Assembly: GCF_000982415.1 (NCBI RefSeq)
Contig: NZ_LANI01000017.1
Coordinates: 62,001 to 126,000, forward strand
Length of the DNA stretch: 64,000 bases
Source: Kiloniella litopenaei
GTDB taxonomy: Bacteria; Pseudomonadota; Alphaproteobacteria; Kiloniellales; Kiloniellaceae
Direction of reading: 5' to 3'
Part shown: one piece after another, positions 55,798 to 64,000 of the stretch
Layout: each line of letters begins with the position of its first letter
Position numbering within the stretch: the first letter of the stretch is position 1
Translations under genes and position numbers: made by a program
The notes under the pieces: generated by a model
Told to the model about the DNA's origin: nothing
Databases searched by the model: none
The model's input: only the letters and a program-made list of their open reading frames with translations

Positions 55798-56502
55798 ATG
55801 AACGATCTTTGGCAGGCATTTTTCAAAGCGATATCTCTTGTCGTCACTCTTGATGCCAAGCTGCTCGAAATCGTCTTTTTATCCCTGCGGTTAAGTTTGT
55901 CTGCTGTGGGCATTGCTTTGCTTGTCGCATTGCCTTTGGGCGCTGTTCTTGCGCTGACAAAATTTCCGGGGCGTCGTGTTGTAGTTATTCTCATCAACGT
56001 TTTTATGGGCCTGCCACCTGTCGTAGTTGGACTATTTGTTTATTTGCTTTTGTCGCGTAGCGGGCCTTTTGGTGTTTTTGGATTGCTGTTTACACCTACA
56101 GCAATGATTATTGCCCAGGTCATTCTGGTTGTTCCTATCGTAACGGCAATTACGCGACAGGTCCTCGAAGAACTCCACCTTGAATATGACGAGCTTCTAA
56201 GATCTTTGGATGTTCCTTGGTATCGCAAGGTTACTGCCTTGGTTTGGGATGCAAGGTTTTCGCTGACAACAGCTGCACTTGCCGGATTTGGACGTGCGAT
56301 TTCAGAGGTCGGAGCAGTCATGATTGTCGGCGGTAATATCGATCACCTCACACGTGTTATGACAACGGCGATTGCTCTTGAGGCAAGAAAGGGAGATCTG
56401 GTGATGGCTCTTGCTCTTGGGTTGGTGCTGTTGACGGTTGCCCTTGCAATCAACCTCTTTGCATACAGCATTACTGAAACGGTCAAGAGGCGGCATCAGT
56501 GA
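55798..56502 (+). CDS. tupB: Tungstate ABC transporter permease
   Basis: A 234-aa permease: NDLWQAFFKAISLVVTLDAK, then ALPLGAVLALTKFPGRRVVV and GRAISEVGAVMIVGGNIDHL (EAA region) are typical of TupB. ATG at 55798 gives the usual length; the frame could start at a GTG at 55720. Five to six helices are evident. It overlaps tupC by one base. Confidence 0.9.
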   Translation: MNDLWQAFFKAISLVVTLDAKLLEIVFLSLRLSLSAVGIALLVALPLGAVLALTKFPGRRVVVILINVFMGLPPVVVGLFVYLLLSRSGPFGVFGLLFTPTAMIIAQVILVVPIVTAITRQVLEELHLEYDELLRSLDVPWYRKVTALVWDARFSLTTAALAGFGRAISEVGAVMIVGGNIDHLTRVMTTAIALEARKGDLVMALALGLVLLTVALAINLFAYSITETVKRRHQ

Positions 56503-57263
56503 TGACAAATCATCCTTCGATTTTACCGTTAAAAGTTCGAAACCTTGATTATGAGGCGGGTGGCAAAAACCTCGTCAAAAATATCAACTGCGAATTTAAT
56601 CACGGAAAAAGATATCTTCTCTTGGGACCCAACGGAGCGGGAAAGACGCTTTTGCTTCGGCTTTGCCATGGTTTGTTGAAACCAAAATCCGGTAATGTTG
56701 TTTGGTCATCAGGTAAAGATATTAACCCCAAACACCATCAGGCAATGGTGACCCAGCGACCCGTTATGTTGCGGCGTTCTGCCTATGCAAATATTGATTA
56801 CGCCCTTTCTGTTCGCGGCGTCGATAAGGCTCTGCGCCCGGATATGATCAACGCTGTTATGCAACGCACGGGATTAACACGGGTTGCGAACAAACTTGCA
56901 ACGGTTCTTTCTTTGGGGGAGCAACAGCGTTTGGCAATTGCGCGGGCATGGGTGTTGAAACCACAGGTTCTGTTTATGGATGAGCCAACAGCCAGCCTGG
57001 ACCCGCCAGCCACCCATTCCATAGAAGAGCTTATTCACGAAATTTCAGCAGAGGGCACCACGGTCATTATGACCTGTCACGATCTTGGACAGGCAAAGCG
57101 TCTGGCGACGGACGTACTTTTTATGTTCAGAGGCCGTATCAAGGAAATGTCTTCTGCTGATGATTTTTTTGCTGGTCCGCAAAATGATTTGGCACAGGCC
57201 TTTCTAGACGGCCAGCTTATCTGGTGGAAACGCCGCCCCGAAAAAGATGATGTTCAAATTTAG
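56502..57263 (+). CDS. tupC: Tungstate ABC transporter ATP-binding protein
   Basis: A 253-aa ABC ATPase: Walker A GPNGAGKTLLLRLCHGLL, signature LSLGEQQRLAIARAW (Gly-Gly replaced by Leu-Gly, as in TupC/ModC relatives), Walker [16 protein letters not shown]. The ATG at 56502 overlaps the tupB stop. It is followed by tupA after 15 bases. Confidence 0.92.
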   Translation: MTNHPSILPLKVRNLDYEAGGKNLVKNINCEFNHGKRYLLLGPNGAGKTLLLRLCHGLLKPKSGNVVWSSGKDINPKHHQAMVTQRPVMLRRSAYANIDYALSVRGVDKALRPDMINAVMQRTGLTRVANKLATVLSLGEQQRLAIARAWVLKPQVLFMDEPTASLDPPATHSIEELIHEISAEGTTVIMTCHDLGQAKRLATDVLFMFRGRIKEMSSADDFFAGPQNDLAQAFLDGQLIWWKRRPEKDDVQI

Positions 57264-57278
57264 GAGTAATTTTGTTAA

Positions 57279-58112
57279 ATGATTAACAAATCTATTATGC
57301 GTGCACTTGGTTTTGCAACCGCATTGGTAATGGTTGGGTATGGTCCAGCTTCTTACGCAGATGAAGCTACGAATATTACTTTGGCTTCCACGACTTCGAC
57401 ACAAAATTCTGGATTGTTTGATTACCTGTTGCCTCTCTTCAAAAAGCAGACTGGTGTTGATGTACACGTAGTAGCTGTTGGGACTGGTGCTGCTCTCAAG
57501 CTTGCTCGTAATGGGGATGCTGATGTTCTAATGGTGCATCATAAAACATCGGAAGATAAATTTGTTGCTGATGGCTATGGTGTGAAACGTTTTGATGTGA
57601 TGTACAACGACTTTGTCCTTGTTGGGCCGGATAGCGATCCAGCTGAAGTGAAAGGTTCTGAAACTATCATTGATGCATTGAACAATATTAAAACGAAGCA
57701 ATCAATTTTCCTCTCTCGCGGTGACGACAGTGGTACCAATAAAAGAGAGCTGGAGCTTTGGAAAGCGAATGGTGATAACCCAAAATCAGCCTCTGGTGAC
57801 TGGTATCGTGAAACCGGCTCCGGCATGGGTGCAACCTTGAATACAGCTGTGGCAATGCAGGGGTATGCACTGACTGACAGAGCAACCTGGATTAGCTATA
57901 AAAATAAACAGAACATGGAAATTCTCTTTGAGGGTGATGAACGCCTTTTCAATCAATATGGTGTTATTGTGGTTAACCCAGAGAAGTTTCCTCATGTTAA
58001 AGTCAAGCCAGCAGAAACCTTTGTGAACTGGATTATATCACCAAAAGGTCAAGAGGCCATTGCCGGATATAAACTGTCCGGCGAACAACTTTTTATACCA
58101 AACGCAAAATAA
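57279..58112 (+). CDS. tupA: Tungstate-binding periplasmic protein
   Basis: A 277-aa binding protein with signal peptide (SIMRALGFATALVMVGYG ... SYA before DEA). ITLASTTSTQNSGLFDYLLP holds the oxyanion motif, with STTS here where TTTS is common in TupA. DADVLMVHHKTSEDKFVADG follows, typical of the family. Tungstate would serve tungsten enzymes such as certain formate dehydrogenases. The order B-C-A is a less common arrangement. A terminator follows. Confidence 0.92.
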   Translation: MINKSIMRALGFATALVMVGYGPASYADEATNITLASTTSTQNSGLFDYLLPLFKKQTGVDVHVVAVGTGAALKLARNGDADVLMVHHKTSEDKFVADGYGVKRFDVMYNDFVLVGPDSDPAEVKGSETIIDALNNIKTKQSIFLSRGDDSGTNKRELELWKANGDNPKSASGDWYRETGSGMGATLNTAVAMQGYALTDRATWISYKNKQNMEILFEGDERLFNQYGVIVVNPEKFPHVKVKPAETFVNWIISPKGQEAIAGYKLSGEQLFIPNAK

Positions 58113-58133
58113 AAGCTCTTGATGAAAAATAGG

Positions 58134-58163
58134 AGAGGGAGCCGAAAAGCTCCCTCTTTTTTT
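58134..58163 (+). terminator. Terminator after tupA
   Basis: AGAGGGAGC (58134-58142) pairs with 58149-58157 across a 6-base loop and runs into six T. It ends the tup operon just before the convergent DUF411 gene. Confidence 0.92.
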
Positions 58164-58174
58164 ATACGCTGCTC

Positions 58175-58630
58175 TTATTCAACGGCATAAAGTGAGATTG
58201 CCTTATCTCCCTCGTTCAGATCGTAAGAATAAACCTGAAAGGGTTCTTCCTTTTCTATGCCCATTCCAGGGGATCCCATCGGCATTCCGGGTAGGAATAT
58301 TCCTGTCACCTCTGGATTTTCAGATAAAAACTTATCAACGATATTGATAGGCACATGACCTTCAATAACATACCCGTCGATAAGGGTGGTGTGACAGGAA
58401 GCCATGTCGTCAGAAATGCCATATGATTTTTTGATCAGTGACATCTGTTCGGTTGGCACTTCCTTCACTTTATACCCACTTTGGCGAAGATGATCCGCGT
58501 AGGCACTGCAGCAACCACATTGTGGATTTTTGAATAGTGTTGCACCCCCTTCACCTGCATGCGCATGCATGGGGAACAGGTTGAAAAGAAAAGTGACCGC
58601 AAGAGTAACGGCAGAGATAAAAGATCTCAT
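58175..58630 (-). CDS. DUF411 exported metal-binding protein
   Basis: A 151-aa exported protein: signal peptide (AVTLAVTFLFNLFPMHAHA), then the DUF411 motif NPQCGCCSAYADHLRQSGY, later MASCHTTLIDGYVIEGHVP and a Met-rich LPGMPMGSPGMG segment. DUF411 proteins are associated with copper handling; the Cys-Cys and Met motifs agree with that. It follows a second Cys-containing exported protein gene by 48 bases. Confidence 0.9.
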   Translation of the reverse strand: MRSFISAVTLAVTFLFNLFPMHAHAGEGGATLFKNPQCGCCSAYADHLRQSGYKVKEVPTEQMSLIKKSYGISDDMASCHTTLIDGYVIEGHVPINIVDKFLSENPEVTGIFLPGMPMGSPGMGIEKEEPFQVYSYDLNEGDKAISLYAVE

Positions 58631-58678
58631 GAGTATTGTCCTATAATCTTTTGAATAAACGTTTGGGTTTTGGTCGTT

Positions 58679-59023
58679 TTAAAGATCTATAGGGGGAGAG
58701 ATCTCTACCGTTGGCCTTAAACCACGGCTGAGCTCAGTATGAGGATGAACAGGTTCTGGCTGTAAATTCAATTTCAAGGTCGGCAAATCCACGAGGATAG
58801 CTGCGATCATTGTTAGACAGAGATCAAGACAGGTCATTTTACCGGAATGATCTATACAGTCCTCACAGGTATCACCTGTAGCCAACCGGCTTTCTAGCTC
58901 AATGTTATCAGAGATAAAGTGCATACCATTCATTTGGGATGAATGCTGGCTCGCCTGAGCAAATGTCGTAAATAACGCGCTCAGGCTGAAAAGCATGCAT
59001 ATTATGGCGATCAACTTTTTCAT
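58679..59023 (-). CDS. Small exported Cys-containing protein of unknown family
   Basis: A 114-aa product with signal peptide (KKLIAIICMLFSLSALFTTF ... AQA). The mature part has TCEDCIDHSGKMTCLDLC, an arrangement of four Cys in two CxxC-like/CxxxC pairs, then a hydrophobic segment (LTMIAAILVDLPTL) and a His/Pro tail. In the same operon as the DUF411 gene, a copper- or metal-related role is likely but inferred. I do not recognise the family; it could be DUF2946-like. Confidence 0.75.
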   Translation of the reverse strand: MKKLIAIICMLFSLSALFTTFAQASQHSSQMNGMHFISDNIELESRLATGDTCEDCIDHSGKMTCLDLCLTMIAAILVDLPTLKLNLQPEPVHPHTELSRGLRPTVEISPPIDL

Positions 59024-59082
59024 AGAGCTAAATTAACCAATTCAATAGGGCACTGTCGAGGCCATAATTGTCGCATTAAAAA

Positions 59083-59114
59083 AGGCAGAAAGATCATAGC
59101 AAATCTTTCTGCCT
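59083..59114 (-). terminator. Terminator of the serine-pathway fusion gene
   Basis: AGGCAGAAAGAT (59083-59094) pairs perfectly with 59103-59114. Read on the minus strand the stem is followed by six T, as expected for the leftward gene. A second hairpin, AAGGTGCCA pairing with TGGCACCTT (about 59125-59153), precedes it. Confidence 0.88.
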
Positions 59115-59178
59115 CTCAATGTATAAGGTGCCATGAATAAACGTGGCACCTTTTGAATTTTCCAAGCTAACGGTTAGA

Positions 59179-62154
59179 TTAACCGTAAGGACCTTTCAGG
59201 CCGAGCTTTTCAACAAGAGTGATGTACTTGTTGGACTGTAGAGTCAATTGAGCACCATAGCGATCAATCAGCTCTTGGCGACGATCTGCGTCTTTGGTGA
59301 CGGACAGCGCGCCCCAGATAGCAGCCATATCTTCTGTTAGCTTGCGTAGTTCAGCGGCAGTCTCATCTTCAGCAGCAACAGAAGACAGCGCGTTTGGTGT
59401 CACTTTACCAACGCCGTTAACTGTTGTTGCGCCTGCATCAGTATAACCCGCTGGCAGATCACCTTTCAGGTTCATGATGGACTTGAACTGGATTGCATCG
59501 AAAATCTGATCAACCGCTTGCTTAGCACCCTGAACACGGGATACGTGCTCCGTATCTGCAGCAGCGTGCGGAAGCAGCTCAAGCTTGTCAGCGTGACGAT
59601 CAACCAGGCTCAGGTATGGAACCATTGGGCCGCTTAGCTCACCACTTTCTGCGTTCTTGAAAAGGTCCGCATCGATAGCTGCGTAGGCTACTTTACCGCT
59701 TGTTAGCGCTGCATCCAGTGCATCGATGTTGATGACTTCACCGCGGTCGTAGTTCACAACTATGGCACCATCGTTGAGTGCGTTGAGAACGGTTTCGTTT
59801 ACGAGGCTGTCGTTGGCAAACTTGCCTGTGTCAGAATTGAAAGCACCAAGACCAGTGTGTGGGCTGATCACATCCGCACCTTTTGCTGCTTCTTCTGGTG
59901 TCTCTGCATAGGTGAAACCTTCGGACTCAATCCAGGCTTTATGGCGCGAACGGGCAAAGATAGATACTTCCATACCAAATGCTTTACCTAGGTTTGCCAC
60001 TTCACGACCGATGTTTCCGTAACCGATCACAGCAAGGCGTTTGCCTTCCAGTTTCTCGGTCGGGAACTTGCAGAGGTCTTTACCAGTGTCAAAGTTACCT
60101 TCGCAAACCAGCTTGTGCATTTCATCAACAGGCAGGTCAGGAGTAACCTTTAGTAGGGCCTTCATAGCCATCTGTGCCGTCGCACGGCTGTTGAAGCTTG
60201 GTGTGTTCATGAGGGCAGCTTCACCGCCATCACCGTTACCACCACCCCAGGAGTCTGAGCCCATGTTGCCAGTACCAGCACCAATGCGAACACCGCCAGA
60301 TTTAAAGACAGAGCCTTTCGGCAGGAAGGTTGCTGCTGCAATAGTCGCGTCAAACTGACCGTCTTTTGTAATTGGCAACAGTTCTTCTTCGGTGCTGAGG
60401 TTTGGCTGATAAGAGAAGTGGATTTTACCAGCTTCCAAATTAGCCTTGTCAGCAAAAGGACCTTCGTGGAAAACGCCGCCTTTGGCTTCGACGTAATCGC
60501 GTACTTCAGAGTGATCAGGATTTCCATTAGCGTCAAACTTCAGGCCGACAAGGTCTGCAACGAGAACCTTGTAAGCTTTGTTTGGATCGTCCTGACGAAC
60601 TTTGCTGTTGCCGTTTGAAGAAGAGACCTCGAAGGTAACGCCTTCTTTCGCAAGCAATTCTTCAAGAACAACGATCTTGGCGCGGTGATAGGCGTACTCA
60701 AGGTTTTCGAGAAGAGCAACCACGTCTTCAACAGGACGCAGGCCACCGATCCACGCACGGTAGTCTCCAGGTGTACCAGGGAAAGCGTTGACATAACGGG
60801 CAACGTCCAGACCTTTTTCGTGCTCACCGTTCGGGTGTGTCAGGCCTTCGTAACCAAGAAGTTGTTTGGACTTGGCGATGATTTCAGCGTGGATCGCTGG
60901 ATCAGTGTTAGCGCCTTCAGTTACTTTCAGGAGGGTAACAGCCGCACCGCGGTTATCAGCATCAGTAACACCAAGTTCCAGAGTTGGGTTCTTCGCAATC
61001 CACTCATTCGCGGTTTCACGGTTCTTGATAGAACGCTTGTTCAGATCGCGAACGGAACCGAGCGACTTCTCAGCACGAAGCAGACCAAAGGTTGTTTCAG
61101 CAAAAGCCAGTGTTGAGAAGGTGTTGATGATACCGCCAAGCATTTTGTGTTCAGCAGGATCGTAAACAGGGCCTAGTTCCCATGTCTTTTCAGAGCTCAT
61201 TGGCTCTTTAGGATCAGTTGGAACCGCAATTTTCAGCTGACGAGGGATCGCCCAGGCTGGATCTTTCTGGTTCTCGTTCATGAGAGCCAGCGCTTCTGGT
61301 GTGTAAGAAGCGATGAAGTAACCAGAGATACCCCCGATAGCCTTCTGGAAAGGCATGAACATGCAGCACTTGTCAAGAACTTCCAGCACAACTTCTTCAG
61401 CCCATGGCATTGCACCCAGCATGGATGTGCTGTCGATGATTGCGTGGTGCTCAGATGGGTTGCTATCGATCCACTTGAGAAGTTCTTTGATTTCGCTTTC
61501 TTTGTAGGTTGTCGCACCAGTTGTTTCGTGACCTACACCGACAAAAAGCTTGATGCCCTTTTCAGATAGTTCGGCGGCAGTCGGGATTGCGCCTTCACCT
61601 TCTGAATAGTGGATACGTTCGATATCACCCTTGGCAGCAAACTGCTGCATTTCCATAATCTGGGAGCCCCAGGACTGACGGAAGAAACCACCAGCTTTGC
61701 CTTCGGCTGATTCTGGTTTTGGTGTATCAACATAGATCTTCTGATCAGCGTTGTTGGCATTCATCAGGTGTAGGATGGATACGGTAAAACCACTGTGTCC
61801 ACCACCAAGGCCGATGGCCATTTTATTCTTTTTAGGGAATTCGAAATAACGGTGAATTTCACGCGCCATATCCAGCAAGACTTTATCCGCCGGATAACCA
61901 CGGTGCATGCTGCGACCGATTTCAGCAGTCGTAAAGCTGCCGATGCGATTACCACGATCATCGACTTTGGCATAATTTTCTTCAAGCCATGCATCAAACT
62001 CAAAGCGCAGGCGACGCCCGTCAACTTCATCAGATGTCATATCTGTAATAGGGCCTACGCCAAAGAACTGGTTAGACGTTCTTGTTGGAGCACCGTTTGC
62101 GGTAGCAGCCAAGGACGCATCGCGTTGTGCCTTTAGGTCATCAATCGATACCAT
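59179..62154 (-). CDS. Phosphoserine aminotransferase / phosphoglycerate dehydrogenase-like fusion protein
   Basis: A 991-aa two-enzyme protein. Residues ~20-500 are a class V PLP aminotransferase like SerC: IIDSTSMLGAMPWAEE, then FQKAIGGISGY, with PLP Lys at about 271. Residues ~525-900 are a 2-hydroxyacid dehydrogenase like SerA: NTPSFNSRATAQM, VIGYGNIGREVANLG (NAD site, 711-716), NYDRGEVINIDAL (Arg 804), LPHAAADTEHV (His 863). The ~120 C-terminal residues are unassigned. It could perform two steps from 3-phosphoglycerate to phosphoserine. No serB nearby; leader of 488 bases. Confidence 0.88.
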   Translation of the reverse strand: MVSIDDLKAQRDASLAATANGAPTRTSNQFFGVGPITDMTSDEVDGRRLRFEFDAWLEENYAKVDDRGNRIGSFTTAEIGRSMHRGYPADKVLLDMAREIHRYFEFPKKNKMAIGLGGGHSGFTVSILHLMNANNADQKIYVDTPKPESAEGKAGGFFRQSWGSQIMEMQQFAAKGDIERIHYSEGEGAIPTAAELSEKGIKLFVGVGHETTGATTYKESEIKELLKWIDSNPSEHHAIIDSTSMLGAMPWAEEVVLEVLDKCCMFMPFQKAIGGISGYFIASYTPEALALMNENQKDPAWAIPRQLKIAVPTDPKEPMSSEKTWELGPVYDPAEHKMLGGIINTFSTLAFAETTFGLLRAEKSLGSVRDLNKRSIKNRETANEWIAKNPTLELGVTDADNRGAAVTLLKVTEGANTDPAIHAEIIAKSKQLLGYEGLTHPNGEHEKGLDVARYVNAFPGTPGDYRAWIGGLRPVEDVVALLENLEYAYHRAKIVVLEELLAKEGVTFEVSSSNGNSKVRQDDPNKAYKVLVADLVGLKFDANGNPDHSEVRDYVEAKGGVFHEGPFADKANLEAGKIHFSYQPNLSTEEELLPITKDGQFDATIAAATFLPKGSVFKSGGVRIGAGTGNMGSDSWGGGNGDGGEAALMNTPSFNSRATAQMAMKALLKVTPDLPVDEMHKLVCEGNFDTGKDLCKFPTEKLEGKRLAVIGYGNIGREVANLGKAFGMEVSIFARSRHKAWIESEGFTYAETPEEAAKGADVISPHTGLGAFNSDTGKFANDSLVNETVLNALNDGAIVVNYDRGEVINIDALDAALTSGKVAYAAIDADLFKNAESGELSGPMVPYLSLVDRHADKLELLPHAAADTEHVSRVQGAKQAVDQIFDAIQFKSIMNLKGDLPAGYTDAGATTVNGVGKVTPNALSSVAAEDETAAELRKLTEDMAAIWGALSVTKDADRRQELIDRYGAQLTLQSNKYITLVEKLGLKGPYG

Positions 62155-62642
62155 GATATTAAATTCCCTGTGTTACTCAATAGTGATGGCCTGCTGGGCG
62201 TGGTGAATGCACACGATCTGTCGATTGTTGTCAATCGTAAGAAAATAGGCTTAATCGGAATAATCCAGAGCCTAAAAAGTAATTTGGTGTTCAATTACCA
62301 GCCAATTGCAGCACAAAATTTCAAAATTTTGTATTCCATGTGCTGTATATCCTCCCTGTAAATCAGGGGTATGCCGATCAGCGCAGCAAAATGTGGTAAA
62401 TACGACCACTTGCTGTTTAGCTTATGAGTATAGCAGGGTTTGATAGGCAAATCCTACTATATGATTTGAGAAAACAGATAGGATTATTGATTGAGAGGCC
62501 CAACGGACCCATCAGGAAAAGGCTTGGGCAAGTGTTTTTTCGGAAATATCATATATAAACAGCTCTGAATTTTACAACAGAGCTGTTTATAGGGAAGCTT
62601 GTAAAGGCGGTATAAGGCAATCGCTCAAGCATGAGGTCGTGT
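62155..62642. other. Hairpin-rich leader of the fusion gene
   Basis: A 488-base region upstream of the leftward fusion gene and downstream of the hydrolase gene. It contains a hairpin at 62385-62416 (stem of 11 bp with a bulge), one at 62429-62461 (14-base arms with two mismatches), and a weaker one near 62312-62331, plus the hydrolase-side hairpin at 62555-62590. An ORF on the plus strand (62170-62361) has no ribosome site and is unlikely real. A riboswitch or sRNA is possible but I recognise no known class. Confidence 0.55.
62555..62590 (-). terminator. Hairpin after the fumarylacetoacetase-family gene
   Basis: ATAAACAGCTCTG (62555-62567) pairs perfectly with 62578-62590 with a 10-base loop. 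On the minus strand only a weak T/A tail follows, so termination efficiency is uncertain. Confidence 0.65.
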
Positions 62643-63665
62643 TTATTGTGGGGTAGAATATTCCACAACTTTTTGATCAATTCTCCCGAAGATTGATTGA
62701 CCTTCTTTATCCAGCATTTCTATGGAAATCGTATCGCCAAACTTCATAAAGGGTGTTTGAGGTGATCCGGAATTAATGGTTTCAATCATGCGAACTTCTG
62801 CAATGCAGGCATAACCAACTCCACCGTCGTTCACATGTTTACCTGGACCACCATCCAGTTTGTTGGAAACGGTTCCGGAACCGACAATTGTACCGGCGCC
62901 TAATGGGCGTGTTTTTGCCGCGTGGGCGACAATTGTCGGAAAGTCAAAGGTCATATCTTCGCCAGCTTCTGGTTTTCCAAAGAGTTCACCGTTTAACGTT
63001 GATAGCAAGGGTAAGTGAACCCTGCCGTCTTTCCATGCATGGCCCAGTTCATCTGGTGTTACGGCGACAGGGGAAAAGGCACTGGATGGCTTGGATTGGA
63101 AAAAACCAAATCCTTTTGCCAGTTCTGCCGGAATTAAACCCCGAAGTGAGACATCGTTGACCAACATTAGAAGCTTGATGTGATCCGCCGCTTTATCAGG
63201 GGATGTGCCCATGGGCATATCATCTGTGATCACCGCAATCTCTGCTTCAAAATCAATGCCCCAGTCCTCTGAAGCCAGTGGGATATCGTCTCTGGGGCCT
63301 ATAAAACTGTCTGATCCACCCTGATACATCAAAGGATCTGTCCAGAAGCTATCCGGTAATTCGGCACCTCTTGCTTTTCTGACAAGCTCAACATGGTTTA
63401 CATAGGCAGAACCATCCGCCCACTGGTAAGAACGGGGAAGCGGGGATGCACATGCAGGTTCTTCAAAGTTAATAGTATCCGGCAGATCACCACTATTAAG
63501 GGATTTATAAAGTGTTTCCAGTTGAGGTGAGATCTTATTCCAGTCGTCCAGTGCTGATTGTAAGGTCGGGGCAATTGTTGTTGCTTTAACACACTTTTTA
63601 AGGTCGCGGCTGACAACAACAAGCTCACCATCTCTGGTGCCATTTTTATAGGTAGCGAGTTTCAT
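62643..63665 (-). CDS. Fumarylacetoacetate hydrolase-family protein
   Basis: A 340-aa FAH-fold hydrolase/isomerase: N-terminal LATYKNGTRDGELVVVS domain, then the catalytic DFEAEIAVITDDMP (metal ligands Glu), LRGLIPAELAKG and GTVSNKLDGGPGKHV with GIVGSGTVS-like turn. Members cleave fumarylacetoacetate or hydrolyse related aromatic ring-fission products. The upstream neighbour is a VOC/extradiol-dioxygenase-like gene on the same strand, which supports an aromatic degradation role. It may act as maleylpyruvate or homoprotocatechuate-type hydrolase instead. Confidence 0.88.
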   Translation of the reverse strand: MKLATYKNGTRDGELVVVSRDLKKCVKATTIAPTLQSALDDWNKISPQLETLYKSLNSGDLPDTINFEEPACASPLPRSYQWADGSAYVNHVELVRKARGAELPDSFWTDPLMYQGGSDSFIGPRDDIPLASEDWGIDFEAEIAVITDDMPMGTSPDKAADHIKLLMLVNDVSLRGLIPAELAKGFGFFQSKPSSAFSPVAVTPDELGHAWKDGRVHLPLLSTLNGELFGKPEAGEDMTFDFPTIVAHAAKTRPLGAGTIVGSGTVSNKLDGGPGKHVNDGGVGYACIAEVRMIETINSGSPQTPFMKFGDTISIEMLDKEGQSIFGRIDQKVVEYSTPQ

Positions 63666-63700
63666 TTTATTAACCGTATTATGGGGCTATTCAGCGTAAT

Positions 63701-64000
63701 TTATGAGGAAAGCTCTTTTTGGTGCATCCAGTCAGCATGCGTTGGGGCTTTTTTGGTTTTGGACCACTCTTCAAGCATTTGCCATTTCACGTCGTCGAGC
63801 TTTTTACTCATGTCCGGTGTTGCTGTGTTGACGGCCAGCTCAATACGATGACCACTTGGGTCAAAAAAGTATATGGATTGGAAAAGGGTGTGATCCGTTG
63901 GTCCTAATACATCAATACCATCCGCTTCCAGCTTGCTTTTAACGCCTAGCATTTCGTCCATTGTCCCTACGGAAAGTGCTAAATGCTGTACCCATTCCGG
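63701..64000 (-). CDS. VOC-family dioxygenase-like protein, C-terminal part (cut by window end)
   Basis: The last ~99 residues of a protein that continues beyond the right edge. The open frame reaches the edge with PEWVQHLALSVGTM, whose His is the expected metal ligand. IYFFDPSGHRIELAVNT contributes the conserved Glu of extradiol dioxygenases and related VOC enzymes. The ATG at 63961 is internal, not the start. A C-terminal SKKLDDVKWQMLEEWSK stretch follows. 35 bases separate it from the hydrolase, so an operon is likely. Confidence 0.85.
   Translation of the reverse strand, partial: PEWVQHLALSVGTMDEMLGVKSKLEADGIDVLGPTDHTLFQSIYFFDPSGHRIELAVNTATPDMSKKLDDVKWQMLEEWSKTKKAPTHADWMHQKELSS

Noticed and set aside
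62170-62361. 63-aa plus-strand ORF in the fusion-gene leader
   Set aside because: No ribosome site, no recognisable features, and it overlaps a region of hairpins opposite the expected promoter.

Overview
The window looks like about 64 kb of a chromosome from an alphaproteobacterium of moderate to low G+C, most like marine Rhodospirillales-type bacteria. The gene families support this: heterotetrameric sarcosine oxidase, TRAP transporters, a complete C-P lyase set, tungstate uptake and FadR-type GntR control. The genus cannot be fixed from the sequence alone. No rRNA, tRNA, CRISPR array, insertion sequence or phage gene was seen.

Layout. (1) 1-4.4 kb: the end of soxB, then soxD, soxA and soxG (sarcosine oxidation feeding one-carbon units to folate). 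(2) 4.4-14 kb: a divergent catabolic locus for an acid sugar. A leftward operon encodes an isocitrate/tartrate-type dehydrogenase, OtnK kinase, OtnC aldolase/decarboxylase and a small monooxygenase-fold protein. A rightward operon encodes a TRAP transporter, an SMP-30 lactonase, a Gfo/Idh/MocA dehydrogenase and a GntR regulator. The shared promoter region holds a perfect 17-bp inverted repeat containing both -35 elements. (3) 14-18.3 kb: an AEC permease and a two-component system. (4) 18.3-29.4 kb: the least understood part. It holds two tandem paralogous secreted proteins of unknown family, an outer-membrane barrel-like protein overlapping a secreted Ig-like protein, an ECF sigma factor, its anti-sigma factor and a subtilisin-like protease, followed by an NTF2-like secreted protein. 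(5) 29.5-36.2 kb: a giant (about 2230 aa) type I-secreted adhesin with a LapA-like retention/cleavage region, two von Willebrand A domains and RTX repeats. (6) 36.6-39.2 kb: an MFS transporter and a threonine aldolase gene broken by a T-tract frameshift.

(7) 39.3-50.9 kb: a complete phosphonate system. phnCDE with two accessory genes runs right and converges on phnGHIJKLMN running left. phnF is divergent from phnG, with two GTNTANAC boxes between them. (8) 50.9-55.6 kb: a sugar cluster with fructokinase, D-lyxose isomerase, ROK regulator, P-loop sugar/nucleoside kinase and aldose epimerase, but no transporter. (9) 55.8-58.1 kb: tupBCA for tungstate. (10) 58.2-59.0 kb: two small secreted cysteine-containing proteins, one DUF411. 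(11) 59.2-62.2 kb: a 991-aa natural fusion of a phosphoserine aminotransferase-like domain with a phosphoglycerate dehydrogenase-like domain, preceded by a 488-bp hairpin-rich leader. (12) 62.6-64 kb: a fumarylacetoacetase-family hydrolase and a truncated (window-edge) extradiol-dioxygenase/VOC protein, suggesting aromatic catabolism that continues outside.

The best candidates for an undescribed system are in region 4. TTGATAC-type direct repeats lie before the histidine kinase gene, around and before the second paralogous secreted-protein gene, and before the barrel gene. The anti-sigma factor ends in a domain resembling a subtilase propeptide, directly upstream of a subtilase gene. Together these suggest a regulated cell-surface module in which a protease and an anti-sigma factor may communicate.
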